Shown here in pieces: positions 16,267 to 25,124 of a stretch of 64,000 nt of DNA (positions within the stretch are counted from its first letter, which is position 1; every line of letters begins with the position of its first letter). The position numbers and the translations under genes are program-made. Below the pieces are notes generated by a model, which saw nothing but the letters and a program-made list of their open reading frames with translations, searched no databases and was not told the origin of the DNA. The stretch comes from Kribbella italica (GTDB lineage: Bacteria > Actinomycetota > Actinomycetes > Propionibacteriales > Kribbellaceae), in NCBI RefSeq assembly GCF_014205135.1, contig NZ_JACHMY010000001.1:8370001-8434000 (forward strand). Reading direction: 5' to 3'.

Positions 16267-17268
16267 ATGCGGATCGGTTTGGTCGGGGTTGGACGGATCG
16301 GCGCGTTTCACGCCGCGACGCTGAAGGGTCTGCCGGCCGTCGAGCAGGTGGTGATGGCCGACGCGGACGCAAGCCGGGCGGAGCTGACGGCCAAGGAACT
16401 CGGGGCCGAGTTCGCCCCTGATGTCCCAGCGCTGCTGGCGAGCGGGATCGACGGACTCGTCATCGCGGCTGCGACCTCCGCGCACGCCGAACTGATCGAG
16501 GCCGCCGTCGCCGCGGGCATCACCACCTTCTGCGAGAAGCCGGTCGCGCTCGACCTCGCCGAGACCCAGCGGGTCGTCGAACTGGTCGAGGGCTCGGACG
16601 TCCCGGTACACATCGGCTTCCAGCGCCGCTTCGACGCGGGCTACCAGGCTGCCGCTCAGCAGGTGCGGTCCGGTGAGCTCGGCTACGTCCACCACATCCG
16701 GGCGAACACCAACGACGCGTTCCCTCCTCCCGCCGGCTACATCCCGACCAGCGGCGGGTTCTTCCGCGACTGCACGGTCCACGACTTCGACATCATCCGG
16801 TACGTCACCGGCCGCGAGGTGGTCAGCGTCTACGCGACCGGCGCCAACCGTGGTGAGTCCTTCTTCGGCGAGTACGGCGACGTCGACGCTGCCGCCGCGC
16901 TGCTCACGCTGGACGACGGCACCTTCGTCGCGGTCAGCGGAACCCGCTACAACGCGGCCGGTCATGACGTTCGCATGGAGGTACTCGGCAGTCTCGGCTC
17001 GATCGCGGTCGGCCTGGACGAGCACACCGCGCTGCGCTCGGTCGAAGCCGGTGTGACCTTCCCTGGCGGAGATCCGCACACCACCTTCATGGACCGCTTC
17101 CGCTCGGCGTACGTCGCCGAGTTGACCGCGTTCACCGAGGTCGTCGCCGGCACCCGCGACGTCCCCTGCACTGTCCGCGATGCCCTGCAGGCCTTCCGGA
17201 TCGCGGATGCCTGCGAACTGTCCCGTTCCGAGAACCGCTTTGTCCGTCTGGAGGAGATCGGCCGATGA
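16267..17268 (+). CDS. iolG: Inositol 2-dehydrogenase-like Gfo/Idh/MocA oxidoreductase
   Basis: NAD(P)-dependent dehydrogenase, probably oxidising myo-inositol or an isomer to the 2-ketose (inosose), the first step of the pathway. The start at 16267 places the Rossmann strand MRIGLVGVGRIGAFHA at the N-terminus; 333 residues is typical. The catalytic-site motif CEKPVALDLAE is near residue 95, followed by VHIGFQRRFD and the C-terminal alpha/beta domain with GGFFRDCTVHDFDIIRY, whose Asp and His match the substrate site of IolG. First gene of the operon, overlapping the next by four bases (ATGA). Substrate choice among inositol stereoisomers cannot be read from sequence. Confidence 0.88.
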   Translation: MRIGLVGVGRIGAFHAATLKGLPAVEQVVMADADASRAELTAKELGAEFAPDVPALLASGIDGLVIAAATSAHAELIEAAVAAGITTFCEKPVALDLAETQRVVELVEGSDVPVHIGFQRRFDAGYQAAAQQVRSGELGYVHHIRANTNDAFPPPAGYIPTSGGFFRDCTVHDFDIIRYVTGREVVSVYATGANRGESFFGEYGDVDAAAALLTLDDGTFVAVSGTRYNAAGHDVRMEVLGSLGSIAVGLDEHTALRSVEAGVTFPGGDPHTTFMDRFRSAYVAELTAFTEVVAGTRDVPCTVRDALQAFRIADACELSRSENRFVRLEEIGR

Positions 17269-18239
17269 GTGACGTAGCTGCCCGGATCGCCGGTGCCCCG
17301 ATTTCGTGGGGCGTCTGCGAGGTGCCCGGCTGGGGCTGGCAGTACGACCCGGAGACGGTGCTGGCCGAGATGCGCGAGGTCGGGATCGCGGCGACCGAGT
17401 TCGGGCCGGACGGCTTCCTGCCCGAGGACCCGGCGGAGAAGGCGAAGACGCTCGCCGACGTCGGGCTGCGGGCGGTCGGCGGATTCGTGCCGGTGGTCCT
17501 GCACGACCCGTCGCACGACCCGGCCCCCGAGGTCGCGCGGGCACTCGAAGGTTTCGTCGCCGCGGGTGCCACGACGCTCGTGATCGCTGCTGCGACCGGA
17601 CAGGACGGGTACGACGACCGGCCGGTGCTCGACGACGCCGGCTGGTCGACCTTGCTCGCGAACCTCGACCGACTGACGGAGTTGGCCGCTGCCCAAGGCG
17701 TGCTGGCCACGATTCACCCACACGTCGGAACGATGGTGGAGAACGCGGACGACGTCCGCCGGGTGCTCGACGGCTCGACTATCGGCCTGGCCCTCGACAC
17801 CGGTCACCTGATGATCGGCGGTGTCGACCCGGTCGCGCTCACGCTGGAGCACACCCGCCGGATCAAACACACCCACCTGAAGGACGTCGACGCGGCGTGG
17901 GCCGCGAAGGTCCAGTCCGGTGAGGTCGGCTACGCCGACGCCGTCCGTGAAGGCATGTACCGCCCGCTCGGCGCGGGTGATGTCGACCTGGCCGCCATCG
18001 TCGGTGCGCTGGAGTCGGCCGGCTACCAAGGCTGGTACGTCCTCGAGCAGGACACCATGCTTCAGGCCCGCCCGACGGATGAAGGTCCGGTCGTAGATGT
18101 CCGTGCGAGCATCGCTCATCTGCGCCACCTCGCAGAAGCAGCCGACGCAGCCGCGGCAAGCGGAGCAGCAGCGCGGGGCGAAGCGGTTGACGGGGTGCCG
18201 GCCGGTGCGGCGGGAGCGGTCGAGGGTGGGGTGGTCTGA
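17265..18239 (+). CDS. Sugar phosphate isomerase/epimerase-type TIM barrel (IolE/IolH-like)
   Basis: Xylose-isomerase-like TIM barrel of 324 residues. It opens with IAGAPISWGVCEVPGWGW, a pattern shared with inosose dehydratase and IolH proteins, and has the metal-site histidine and acidic residues in TIHPHVGTMVE, LALDTGHLMIGG and IKHTHLKDVD. The barrel ends near residue 285; the last 35 residues are an Ala/Gly-rich tail, probably disordered. It lies between iolG and iolC with ATGA overlaps on both sides. A second, closer IolE candidate sits at 23134, so this one may be an epimerase or IolH-type enzyme. Confidence 0.85.
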   Translation: MSDVAARIAGAPISWGVCEVPGWGWQYDPETVLAEMREVGIAATEFGPDGFLPEDPAEKAKTLADVGLRAVGGFVPVVLHDPSHDPAPEVARALEGFVAAGATTLVIAAATGQDGYDDRPVLDDAGWSTLLANLDRLTELAAAQGVLATIHPHVGTMVENADDVRRVLDGSTIGLALDTGHLMIGGVDPVALTLEHTRRIKHTHLKDVDAAWAAKVQSGEVGYADAVREGMYRPLGAGDVDLAAIVGALESAGYQGWYVLEQDTMLQARPTDEGPVVDVRASIAHLRHLAEAADAAAASGAAARGEAVDGVPAGAAGAVEGGVV

Positions 18240-19180
18240 TGGCGGACGACGTACTGACGATCGGGCGGATCGGCGTCGACCTGTACCCGCTGCAGACGGG
18301 GACGCATCTGGAGGACGTCGAGAGCTTCGGGAAGTTCCTCGGCGGGAGCGCGACCAACGTCGCCGTCGCGGCGGCGAAGCACGGCCGCAAGGCGGCGGTG
18401 ATCAGCCGGACCGGGAACGACCCGTTCGGCACGTTCATCCACCGGGCGCTCGGCGAACTGAACGTCGACGACCGGTTCGTGACTCCGGTCGAGGGCTTGC
18501 CGACGCCGATCACGTTCTGCGAGATCTTCCCGCCGGACAACTTCCCGCTGTACTTCTACCGGTTCCCGAAGGCGCCGGACCTGGTGATCAACCCCGACGA
18601 GCTGGACCTGCAGGCGATCAAAGACGCGAAGATCTACTGGTCGACCGTCACCGGCCTGTCCGCCGAACCCAGCCGCTCGGCCCACTTCGCAGCCTGGGAG
18701 GCGCGCGAACGCCGGCCGATCACCGTGCTCGACCTGGACTACCGGCCGATGTTCTGGGCGGATCCGAGTGAGGCGCACGCGCAGGTCAGCAAGGCGCTCG
18801 ACCACTGCACGGTTGCCGTCGGCAACCGGGAGGAGTGCGAGGTCGCGGTCGGGGAGACCGACCCGGACAAGGCAGCGCAGGCGCTGCTCGACCGAGGATT
18901 GGAACTGGCCGTCGTGAAGCAGGGGCCGAAGGGCACGCTGGCACGGACCCGGGACGAACGGGTGGAGGTGCCACCGTTCCCGGTCGAGGTGGTCAACGGG
19001 CTGGGCGCCGGCGATGGCTTCGGGGGAGCGCTTTGTCATGGTCTCCTCGCGGGGTGGCCGCTGGAACGGATCATTCGGTTCGCGAACATCGCGGGGGCTG
19101 TGGTGGCGTCGCGGTTGGAGTGCTCGACGGCCATGCCGACCGAGGCCGAGGTCCTCGCCCTGATGGGTGAGAACGCATGA
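18239..19180 (+). CDS. iolC: 5-dehydro-2-deoxygluconokinase (PfkB family)
   Basis: ATP-dependent kinase making 5-dehydro-2-deoxygluconate 6-phosphate (DKGP) from the ring-opened intermediate. Its 313 residues show both PfkB signatures: FGKFLGGSATNVAVAAAKHG near 35 and NGLGAGDGFGGALCHGL near 255, which contains the catalytic Asp. The segment TFCEIFPPDNFPLYFYR is a strong marker for IolC within the family. It overlaps both neighbours by a few bases. In several bacteria IolC carries a C-terminal DUF2090 domain; here it does not, and a separate barrel protein follows. Confidence 0.93.
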   Translation: MADDVLTIGRIGVDLYPLQTGTHLEDVESFGKFLGGSATNVAVAAAKHGRKAAVISRTGNDPFGTFIHRALGELNVDDRFVTPVEGLPTPITFCEIFPPDNFPLYFYRFPKAPDLVINPDELDLQAIKDAKIYWSTVTGLSAEPSRSAHFAAWEARERRPITVLDLDYRPMFWADPSEAHAQVSKALDHCTVAVGNREECEVAVGETDPDKAAQALLDRGLELAVVKQGPKGTLARTRDERVEVPPFPVEVVNGLGAGDGFGGALCHGLLAGWPLERIIRFANIAGAVVASRLECSTAMPTEAEVLALMGENA

Positions 19181-20232
19181 GCACCGAACAGCTCGGGACC
19201 GGTGGAGTCGTGCCGGGCGATACAGGAAAGTCGAGTGCAGCCGCCGGAAGCAGACCCGAGGCCGCAAGGCCTGCTGCCACCAGCGGAGCGAGTGCCGCTG
19301 GGCAGTTGAGCGGGCCGGGCTCTCGGGGGCGCGGAGTCGATTGGGGAGCGGGGCCGAGCGTGGACCTGACCGAGTTGCGGGTCCGGCATCCGGAGCGGGT
19401 CGCTGAGGCTTGGCAGCAGCGGCGGCAGCGCGAACTGGTCGGGGAGGACGGACGGCTGCTGATCGTCGCCGCGGATCACCCGGCGCGTGGTGCGCTGGGA
19501 GTACGCGATGACCGGATGGCGATGGCCAGTCGGCCCGGGCTGATCGAGCGGCTGTGCACGGCGCTCCAGCGGCCGGGAGTCGACGGCGTGCTCGCTACTC
19601 CGGATGTGCTGGAGGACCTGCTGCTGCTCGGAGCGTTGGAAGGCAAGGTCGTCGTCGGGTCGATGAACCGGGGTGGGTTGCAAGGCTCCTCCTTCGAGTT
19701 GGACGACCGGTTCACGGCGTACCGGTCGGCGGACGACATCGCTTCGCGCCGGCTGGACGGCGGCAAGATGCTGACCCGGATCTGCCTGGACGACCCGGGC
19801 ACAGTGGCGACGCTGGAGAGCAGTGCGCAGGCCGTTACCGAGCTCGCCGAGCGCAAGCTGATGGCGATGGTCGAGCCGTTCTGGTCGACGCGGACCGACG
19901 GGCGGGTGAGCAACCTGCTGGACCCGGACTCGGTGATCCGGTCGGTGCACATCGCTGCGGGCCTCGGTGCGACCAGTGCGTACACCTGGCTCAAGCTGCC
20001 GGTGGTCGACGAGCTGGAACGGGTGATGGAGGCAACGACCCTGCCGACCTTGCTGCTCGGCGGCGATCCGACTGTCGCGCCCGAGGAAACCTATGCATCC
20101 TGGGGCAAGGCGCTGAGCCTGCCGTCGGTCCGCGGACTGGTCGTCGGGCGGGCGCTGCTCTTCCCGCCGGACGGCGACGTGGCCGCCGCGGTCGACCAAG
20201 CCGCCACGCTGGTGCACGGAGGTGCCGCATGA
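19177..20232 (+). CDS. Cgl0159-like (beta/alpha)8 protein, candidate DKGP aldolase
   Basis: Protein of 351 residues. The first 60 are Gly/Ser/Ala-rich and probably disordered; the rest is a TIM-barrel of the Cgl0159/DUF2090-related type with LLIVAADHPARGALG, KVVVGSMNRGGLQGSSFELDDRFTAY, GGKMLTRICLDD and YTWLKLPVVDELE. Relatives occur in actinobacterial inositol clusters next to iolC. No class II IolJ aldolase gene is visible here, so this protein is the natural candidate to cleave DKGP to dihydroxyacetone phosphate and malonate semialdehyde. This role is inference from position and fold; the ADHPARG and SMNRGG segments are candidate active-site loops. Confidence 0.8.
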   Translation: MSTEQLGTGGVVPGDTGKSSAAAGSRPEAARPAATSGASAAGQLSGPGSRGRGVDWGAGPSVDLTELRVRHPERVAEAWQQRRQRELVGEDGRLLIVAADHPARGALGVRDDRMAMASRPGLIERLCTALQRPGVDGVLATPDVLEDLLLLGALEGKVVVGSMNRGGLQGSSFELDDRFTAYRSADDIASRRLDGGKMLTRICLDDPGTVATLESSAQAVTELAERKLMAMVEPFWSTRTDGRVSNLLDPDSVIRSVHIAAGLGATSAYTWLKLPVVDELERVMEATTLPTLLLGGDPTVAPEETYASWGKALSLPSVRGLVVGRALLFPPDGDVAAAVDQAATLVHGGAA

Positions 20233-20270
20233 CGAACACCAGGCAGATCCACGGAGGCGCGCATGACTGA
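20229..20270 (+). other. 13-codon bridging ORF between aldolase candidate and iolB
   Basis: An ATG overlapping the upstream stop opens a 13-codon frame (MTNTRQIHGGAHD) whose stop overlaps the start of iolB. It carries the iolB RBS (CACGGAGG) within it. It may let ribosomes reinitiate at iolB rather than make a useful peptide. Confidence 0.3.
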
Positions 20271-21150
20271 GTGGTTCAGGCCGGCCGGGACCACTGCGCG
20301 GGACGGCTACGACCTGGTCGTCCGCCCGGGCGAGCAGGATTGGCACCACACGGGCCTGACCGTGCGGACGCTGCAGCCGGGCCAGTCGGTCGAGTTCGAC
20401 ACCGGGGACTGCGAGTACCTGGTGCTGCCGCTGAGTGGATCCGCCGAGGTGATCGTCGACGGCGACACCGTGCCGCTCGGTGGCCGGGCAGACGTCTTCG
20501 CTGGCCCGACGGATCTCGCCTACGTCCCGCGTGGCACCACGGTGGCGGTCGTCAGCGCTGGTGGGGCCCGGATCGCGTTCCCGCACGCCAAGGCCGCGAG
20601 CGATTATCCGTTCCGCCGGATCGGGACCGAGCAGGTGGAGACCGAGCTGCGGGGCGCCGGCGTCTCGTCCCGGCAGGTCCGCAACTTCGGGACGCCCGCC
20701 GTACTGGAGGCCGACTCGATCATCGCCTGCGAGGTGCTCACTCCGGCCGGCAACTGGTCGTCGTACCCGCCGCACAAGCACGACGAGCACAAGCCGGGCG
20801 AGGAGAGTGTGCTCGAGGAGATCTACTACTTCGAGCTGCAGCTCTCCGACGACGCGCCGGAAGATGTCAAGGGCAACGACCCGATCGGCTACCAGCGGGT
20901 CTACGGGACCGACGAGCGGCCGATCGACGTCCTGGCCGAGGTCCGCGACGGTGACCTTGTGCTGGTGCCGCACGGGTGGCACGGCCCGGCGATGGCGCCG
21001 CCCGGCTACGACATGTACTACCTCAACGTGATGGCCGGTCCGGGCACCGAACGCGCCTGGCTGATCAGCGACGACCCGCAGCACGGCTGGGTCCGGCAGC
21101 TGTGGGACAGCCAGCAGATCGACCCACGCCTTCCGTTCGGCCAGAAGTGA
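20263..21150 (+). CDS. iolB: 5-deoxy-glucuronate isomerase
   Basis: Isomerises 5-deoxy-D-glucuronate to 5-dehydro-2-deoxygluconate. Bicupin of 295 residues, typical length. The metal site appears in YPPHKHDEHKPGEESVLEE (His, His, Glu), with the second-cupin LVLVPHGWHGP and a C-terminal DPRLPFG that is characteristic of IolB. The ATG at 20263 has a GGAGG RBS about seven bases upstream. It precedes iolD after a 72-base gap, the largest spacing so far in the operon, which may allow an internal promoter. Confidence 0.94.
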   Translation: MTEWFRPAGTTARDGYDLVVRPGEQDWHHTGLTVRTLQPGQSVEFDTGDCEYLVLPLSGSAEVIVDGDTVPLGGRADVFAGPTDLAYVPRGTTVAVVSAGGARIAFPHAKAASDYPFRRIGTEQVETELRGAGVSSRQVRNFGTPAVLEADSIIACEVLTPAGNWSSYPPHKHDEHKPGEESVLEEIYYFELQLSDDAPEDVKGNDPIGYQRVYGTDERPIDVLAEVRDGDLVLVPHGWHGPAMAPPGYDMYYLNVMAGPGTERAWLISDDPQHGWVRQLWDSQQIDPRLPFGQK

Positions 21151-21222
21151 CCGGCAAGTCATGACCCCGGCCATGAACACCACAGTCACGATCGATCCGC
21201 GGCTACCTTTCGGAGGACAGCG

Positions 21223-23133
21223 ATGACGGTACGTCTCACGGTCGCCCAGGCGCTGGTGCGATTCCTGAGCGTCCAGTACTCGGAGCGCGACGGCGAACGG
21301 CAGAAGCTCTTCGCCGGTTGCTTCGGCATCTTCGGGCACGGCAACGTGGCCGGTCTGGGCCAGGCGCTGCTGCAGGCCGAGCTCGAGGACCCGACGGCTC
21401 TGCCCTACATCCTGGCACGCAACGAGCAGGCCATGGTGCACAGCGCGTCGGCCTTCGCGCGGGCCAAGGATCGCCTGCAGATCTACGCCTGCACAGCCAG
21501 CATCGGGCCCGGCTCGACCAACATGGTCACCGGCGCGGCGCTGGCAACCGTGAACCGGCTGCCGGTCCTGATCCTCCCGTCGGACGTCTTCGCCACCCGG
21601 GTGGCGTCTCCGGTCCTGCAGGAACTCGAGAGCTTCTCGGCCGGCGACGTCTCGGTGAACGACGCCTTCCGTCCGGTCTCGAGGTACTTCGACCGGGTCT
21701 GGCGTCCCGAGCAACTCCCGTCCGCTCTGCTCAACGCGATGCGCGTGCTGACCGATCCGGTCGAGACCGGTGCCGTCACGATTGCGCTGCCGCAGGACGT
21801 CCAGGCCGAGGCCTACGACTGGCCGGAGGAGCTGTTCGCCGAGCGGACCTGGTACGTCGCCAGGCCGTTGCCTGAAGCATCGATCGTCGAGAAGGCGGCC
21901 GAGCTGATCCGCTCCGCCGAACGCCCGCTGATCGTGGCCGGTGGCGGTGTCGCCTACTCGCAGGCGCAGGACGCCCTGCGCGCTTTCGCGGAAGCGACCG
22001 GTATCCCGGTCGCGGAAAGCCAGGCAGGCAAGGGATCGCTGCGCTACGACCACCCGCAGTCGGTCGGCGCGGTCGGCTCGACCGGAACCACGGCAGCGAA
22101 CGCGCTGGCCCGCGACGCCGACCTGGTGATCGGTATCGGGACCCGCTACGGCGACTTCACGACGGCGTCGCGGACGGCGTTCCTGAACCCGGGCGTGAAG
22201 TTCGTCAACATCAATGTGGCGCGGTTCGACGGTGGCAAGCATGCTGGTCTCCCTGTCGTGGCGGATGCGCGGGAAGCCCTTGTTTCGTTGGGCTCCGCGC
22301 TCGGCGAGTGGTCCGTGCAGAGAAAGTACACGGATTCGGCCACCGAGCTGGCAAAGCAGTGGGACGAGGTTGTGGACAACCACTACAACCCGCCCGCCGA
22401 GATCACCGGACAGCTCGCGGAAGGACTGCTCACCCAGGGCCAGGTCCTCGGTGCCGTCAACGAATTGTCGGCGGCGTCTGATGTCGTTGTCTGTGCGGCC
22501 GGTTCGATGCCGGGCGACCTGCACAAACTCTGGCGGACCCGCGACCCGAAGGGCTACCACGTTGAGTACGGCTACTCCTGCATGGGATACGAGATCGCCG
22601 GCGGTCTCGGCGTCCGCCTGGCTGCCCCGGACCGTGACGTCTTCGTCCTGGTCGGCGACGGGTCGTACCTGATGATGTCCAGCGAGCTGGTCACCGCCGT
22701 CCAGGAGAACGTCAAGATCATCGTCGTCCTGGTGCAGAACCACGGCTTCGCGTCGATCGGCGCGCTGTCCGAATCCCTGGGCTCACAGCGATTCGGTACG
22801 GCGTACCGCAAGCGTGGTGCGGACGGAAGGCTCGACGGCGACTACCTGCCGGTGGATCTCGCGGCGAACGTCCGCAGCTTCGGTGTCGAGGTGATCGACG
22901 TGGCGAGCCGCGACGAGCTGGAGAAGGCGATCCACACGGCGAAGGCCGCCAACGGGCCGATCGCGATCCACGTCACTACCGACCCGCTGATCGGTTCGCC
23001 GGACAGCGACGCCTGGTGGGATGTGCCGGTCAGCCAGGTCTCCGATCTCGACTCGACCCGCGCGGCCGCGACGTCGTACGAGCAGTCGAAGAAGGCGCAG
23101 CGTCCCTACTACTCCCCGGTGGAAGGTCGATAG
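21223..23133 (+). CDS. iolD: 3D-(3,5/4)-trihydroxycyclohexane-1,2-dione hydrolase
   Basis: Thiamine-diphosphate enzyme that hydrolyses the cyclic dione to 5-deoxyglucuronate. Its 636 residues follow the three-domain acetolactate-synthase plan: N-terminal PYR domain with the catalytic Glu region (ARNEQAMVHSASAFAR), central domain, and C-terminal PP domain with VGDGSYLMMSSELVTA leading to QNHGFASIGALSES, the GDG...N ThDP motif. FRPVSRYFDRVWRPEQL is typical of IolD. The RBS GGAGGA precedes the ATG. The stop is directly followed by the iolE start. Confidence 0.96.
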   Translation: MTVRLTVAQALVRFLSVQYSERDGERQKLFAGCFGIFGHGNVAGLGQALLQAELEDPTALPYILARNEQAMVHSASAFARAKDRLQIYACTASIGPGSTNMVTGAALATVNRLPVLILPSDVFATRVASPVLQELESFSAGDVSVNDAFRPVSRYFDRVWRPEQLPSALLNAMRVLTDPVETGAVTIALPQDVQAEAYDWPEELFAERTWYVARPLPEASIVEKAAELIRSAERPLIVAGGGVAYSQAQDALRAFAEATGIPVAESQAGKGSLRYDHPQSVGAVGSTGTTAANALARDADLVIGIGTRYGDFTTASRTAFLNPGVKFVNINVARFDGGKHAGLPVVADAREALVSLGSALGEWSVQRKYTDSATELAKQWDEVVDNHYNPPAEITGQLAEGLLTQGQVLGAVNELSAASDVVVCAAGSMPGDLHKLWRTRDPKGYHVEYGYSCMGYEIAGGLGVRLAAPDRDVFVLVGDGSYLMMSSELVTAVQENVKIIVVLVQNHGFASIGALSESLGSQRFGTAYRKRGADGRLDGDYLPVDLAANVRSFGVEVIDVASRDELEKAIHTAKAANGPIAIHVTTDPLIGSPDSDAWWDVPVSQVSDLDSTRAAATSYEQSKKAQRPYYSPVEGR

Positions 23134-24027
23134 ATGGGCAAGGTGACGATCGGCAGCGCCCCCGACTCGTGGGGCGTGTGGTTCGCCGACGATCCGCAGC
23201 AGACGCCGTGGACCAGGTTCCTCGACGAGGTCGCCGAGGCCGGGTACACGAAGATCGAGCTGGGACCGTACGGCTATCTCCCGACCGATCCGGCCGAGCT
23301 CAAGGACCAGCTGGACCGGCGGGGCCTCGAGGTCACCGCCGGTACGACGTTCGAGCACCTGCACCGCGACGACTCGTTCGACTCGACCTGGCGCGAAGTG
23401 GCGAAGACCGCCGAGCTGGCGGCCGCGATGGGCGCGAAGCATCTGGTCGTGATGCCGTCGATGTGGCGCGGAGACGACGGTGAGATCGTCGAACCGCGGC
23501 TGGACCACGCAGGGCAGGCGGGGCACGGCCGGCAGGTGACCGAGCTCGGTCGCCGGGTCTTCGAGGAGTTCGGGTTGCGGACCCAGTTCCACCCGCACGC
23601 GGACGGACATGTCGACACCCAGGACACCGTCGAACGGTTCCTGGCCGAGACCGACAGCGCGCACGTGAACCTGTGCCTCGACACCGGGCACATCAGCTAC
23701 TGCGGCGGCGACAACCTGGAGCTGATCCGCAAGTACCCGGAGCGCATCGGGTACGTCCATCTCAAGCAGGTCGACCCGGTGGTGCTCGCGCAGGCCCAGG
23801 CCGAAGGGATCAGCTTCGACGCGGCGGTTCAGCGCGGAGTCATGACCGAGCCGCCAGGCGGCGTACCGGAGATGCCGCCGGTGCTGGAGGCGCTGGCCGG
23901 CCTGGACGTCGACCTCTTCGCGATCGTCGAGCAGGACCTGTACCCGGTGGCCCCGGACGTGCCGTTGCCGATCGCGCGACGCACCCTGGCGTACCTGAAC
24001 AGCCACGGGGGTGGTGCATCCGCCTGA
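23134..24027 (+). CDS. iolE: Inosose dehydratase
   Basis: Dehydrates 2-keto-myo-inositol to the cyclic dione used by IolD. TIM-barrel of 297 residues, usual length, starting IGSAPDSWGVWF as IolE proteins do. Metal and substrate residues lie in YTKIELGPYGYLP, TQFHPHADGHVDT, LCLDTGHISYCGGD and YVHLKQVDP. It abuts iolD without a gap. The last gene before a 75-base spacer that leads into the transporter genes. Confidence 0.92.
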   Translation: MGKVTIGSAPDSWGVWFADDPQQTPWTRFLDEVAEAGYTKIELGPYGYLPTDPAELKDQLDRRGLEVTAGTTFEHLHRDDSFDSTWREVAKTAELAAAMGAKHLVVMPSMWRGDDGEIVEPRLDHAGQAGHGRQVTELGRRVFEEFGLRTQFHPHADGHVDTQDTVERFLAETDSAHVNLCLDTGHISYCGGDNLELIRKYPERIGYVHLKQVDPVVLAQAQAEGISFDAAVQRGVMTEPPGGVPEMPPVLEALAGLDVDLFAIVEQDLYPVAPDVPLPIARRTLAYLNSHGGGASA

Positions 24028-24102
24028 CGGCCAGGAGAGTATGCACTCTCTGGTCACTAGCAACGCCGCGGCGTCACCGCGGGAACTTCGGAAAGGCTGG
24101 TT

Positions 24103-25116
24103 GTGGTCATGGTTCGGTGGCAAAGGAAGGCCCAGCGCAGGGCCGTCGTCACCAGCGCGGCTCTCGCGCTGGTGCTCGCGGTGGGGGCCTGCAGCTCGTC
24201 CGGCGGCAAGCAGGAGGAGCAGAAGGCCGACGGCGGGTCGGGCAACGTGGCGACCACGCCGCGGATGAAGGTTGCCCTGATCACCCACTCCAAAGCGGGT
24301 GACACGTTCTGGGACATCGTCCGGCGGGGGGCCGAAGCGGCCGCGCAGAAGGACAACATCGAGCTGCAGTACTCCTCCGACCCCGACGGTGCCGCCCAGG
24401 CCAACCTGGTGCAGACCGCGATCGACTCCAAGGTCGACGGCATCGCGGTGACGCTGAACAAGCCCGACGCGGTGATCCCGAACGTGAAGAAGGCCGTCGC
24501 GGCCGGTATCCCGGTCACCGTGCTGAACGGTGGCCTGGAGACCTGGAAGCAGACCGGCGCGGTCGGGTACTTCGGCCAGGACGAGCGGATCGCCGGCGAG
24601 GCGACCGGTGACAAGCTCAAGCAGCTCGGCGCCAAGAAGGTGCTCTGCGTCGTGCACGAGCAGGGCAACGTCAGCCTCGAGGCCCGCTGCCAGGGCATCA
24701 AGAACAAGTTCGGCAACGTCGAGAACCTGAACGTCGACGGCGCCGACCAGCCCGGTACGCAGGCGACGATCACCTCGAAGCTGCAGCAGGACAAGTCGGT
24801 CGACTACCTGGTGGGTCTGAACGCCGGCGTCACGCTGACCGCGGTCCAGGCCGCCAAGGACGCCGGGTCCGCGGCGAAGGTCGGCAGCTTCGACATGAGC
24901 AAGGAGATGGCCAAGGCGGTCAAGGACGGCACGGTGCAGTTCGCCGTCGACCAGCAGCCGTACCTGCAGGGCTACCTGGCCGTCGACGCGATCTGGCTGT
25001 CGAAGACCAACGGCAACTCGATCGGTGGTGGCGAGGCCACGCTGACCGGGCCGTCGTTCGTCGAGAAGTCCAACATCGAGGCCGTCGAGAAGTTCGCCAC
25101 GGCCGGGACCCGCTGA
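24103..25116 (+). CDS. Sugar ABC transporter substrate-binding lipoprotein
   Basis: Periplasmic-type binding protein (peripla_BP_4, ribose/inositol type) of 337 residues. A basic start, hydrophobic stretch and lipobox LAVGAC place the lipidated Cys at residue 30. The mature part begins MKVALITHSKAGDTFWDIVRRG, with the two-lobe pattern (NGGLETWKQTGAVGYFGQDE, VGLNAGVTLTAV, VDQQPYLQGYLAVD). GTG at 24103 fits the GAAAGG RBS; ATG at 24109 is an alternative. Position inside the inositol operon makes an inositol or related polyol the likely ligand. Confidence 0.92.
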   Translation: MVMVRWQRKAQRRAVVTSAALALVLAVGACSSSGGKQEEQKADGGSGNVATTPRMKVALITHSKAGDTFWDIVRRGAEAAAQKDNIELQYSSDPDGAAQANLVQTAIDSKVDGIAVTLNKPDAVIPNVKKAVAAGIPVTVLNGGLETWKQTGAVGYFGQDERIAGEATGDKLKQLGAKKVLCVVHEQGNVSLEARCQGIKNKFGNVENLNVDGADQPGTQATITSKLQQDKSVDYLVGLNAGVTLTAVQAAKDAGSAAKVGSFDMSKEMAKAVKDGTVQFAVDQQPYLQGYLAVDAIWLSKTNGNSIGGGEATLTGPSFVEKSNIEAVEKFATAGTR

Positions 25117-25124
25117 GGCTCGCG

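Noticed and set aside
15142..17721. An 859-codon leftward frame over the GntR and iolG genes
   Set aside because: It runs across two well-supported genes in another frame and has no recognisable content.
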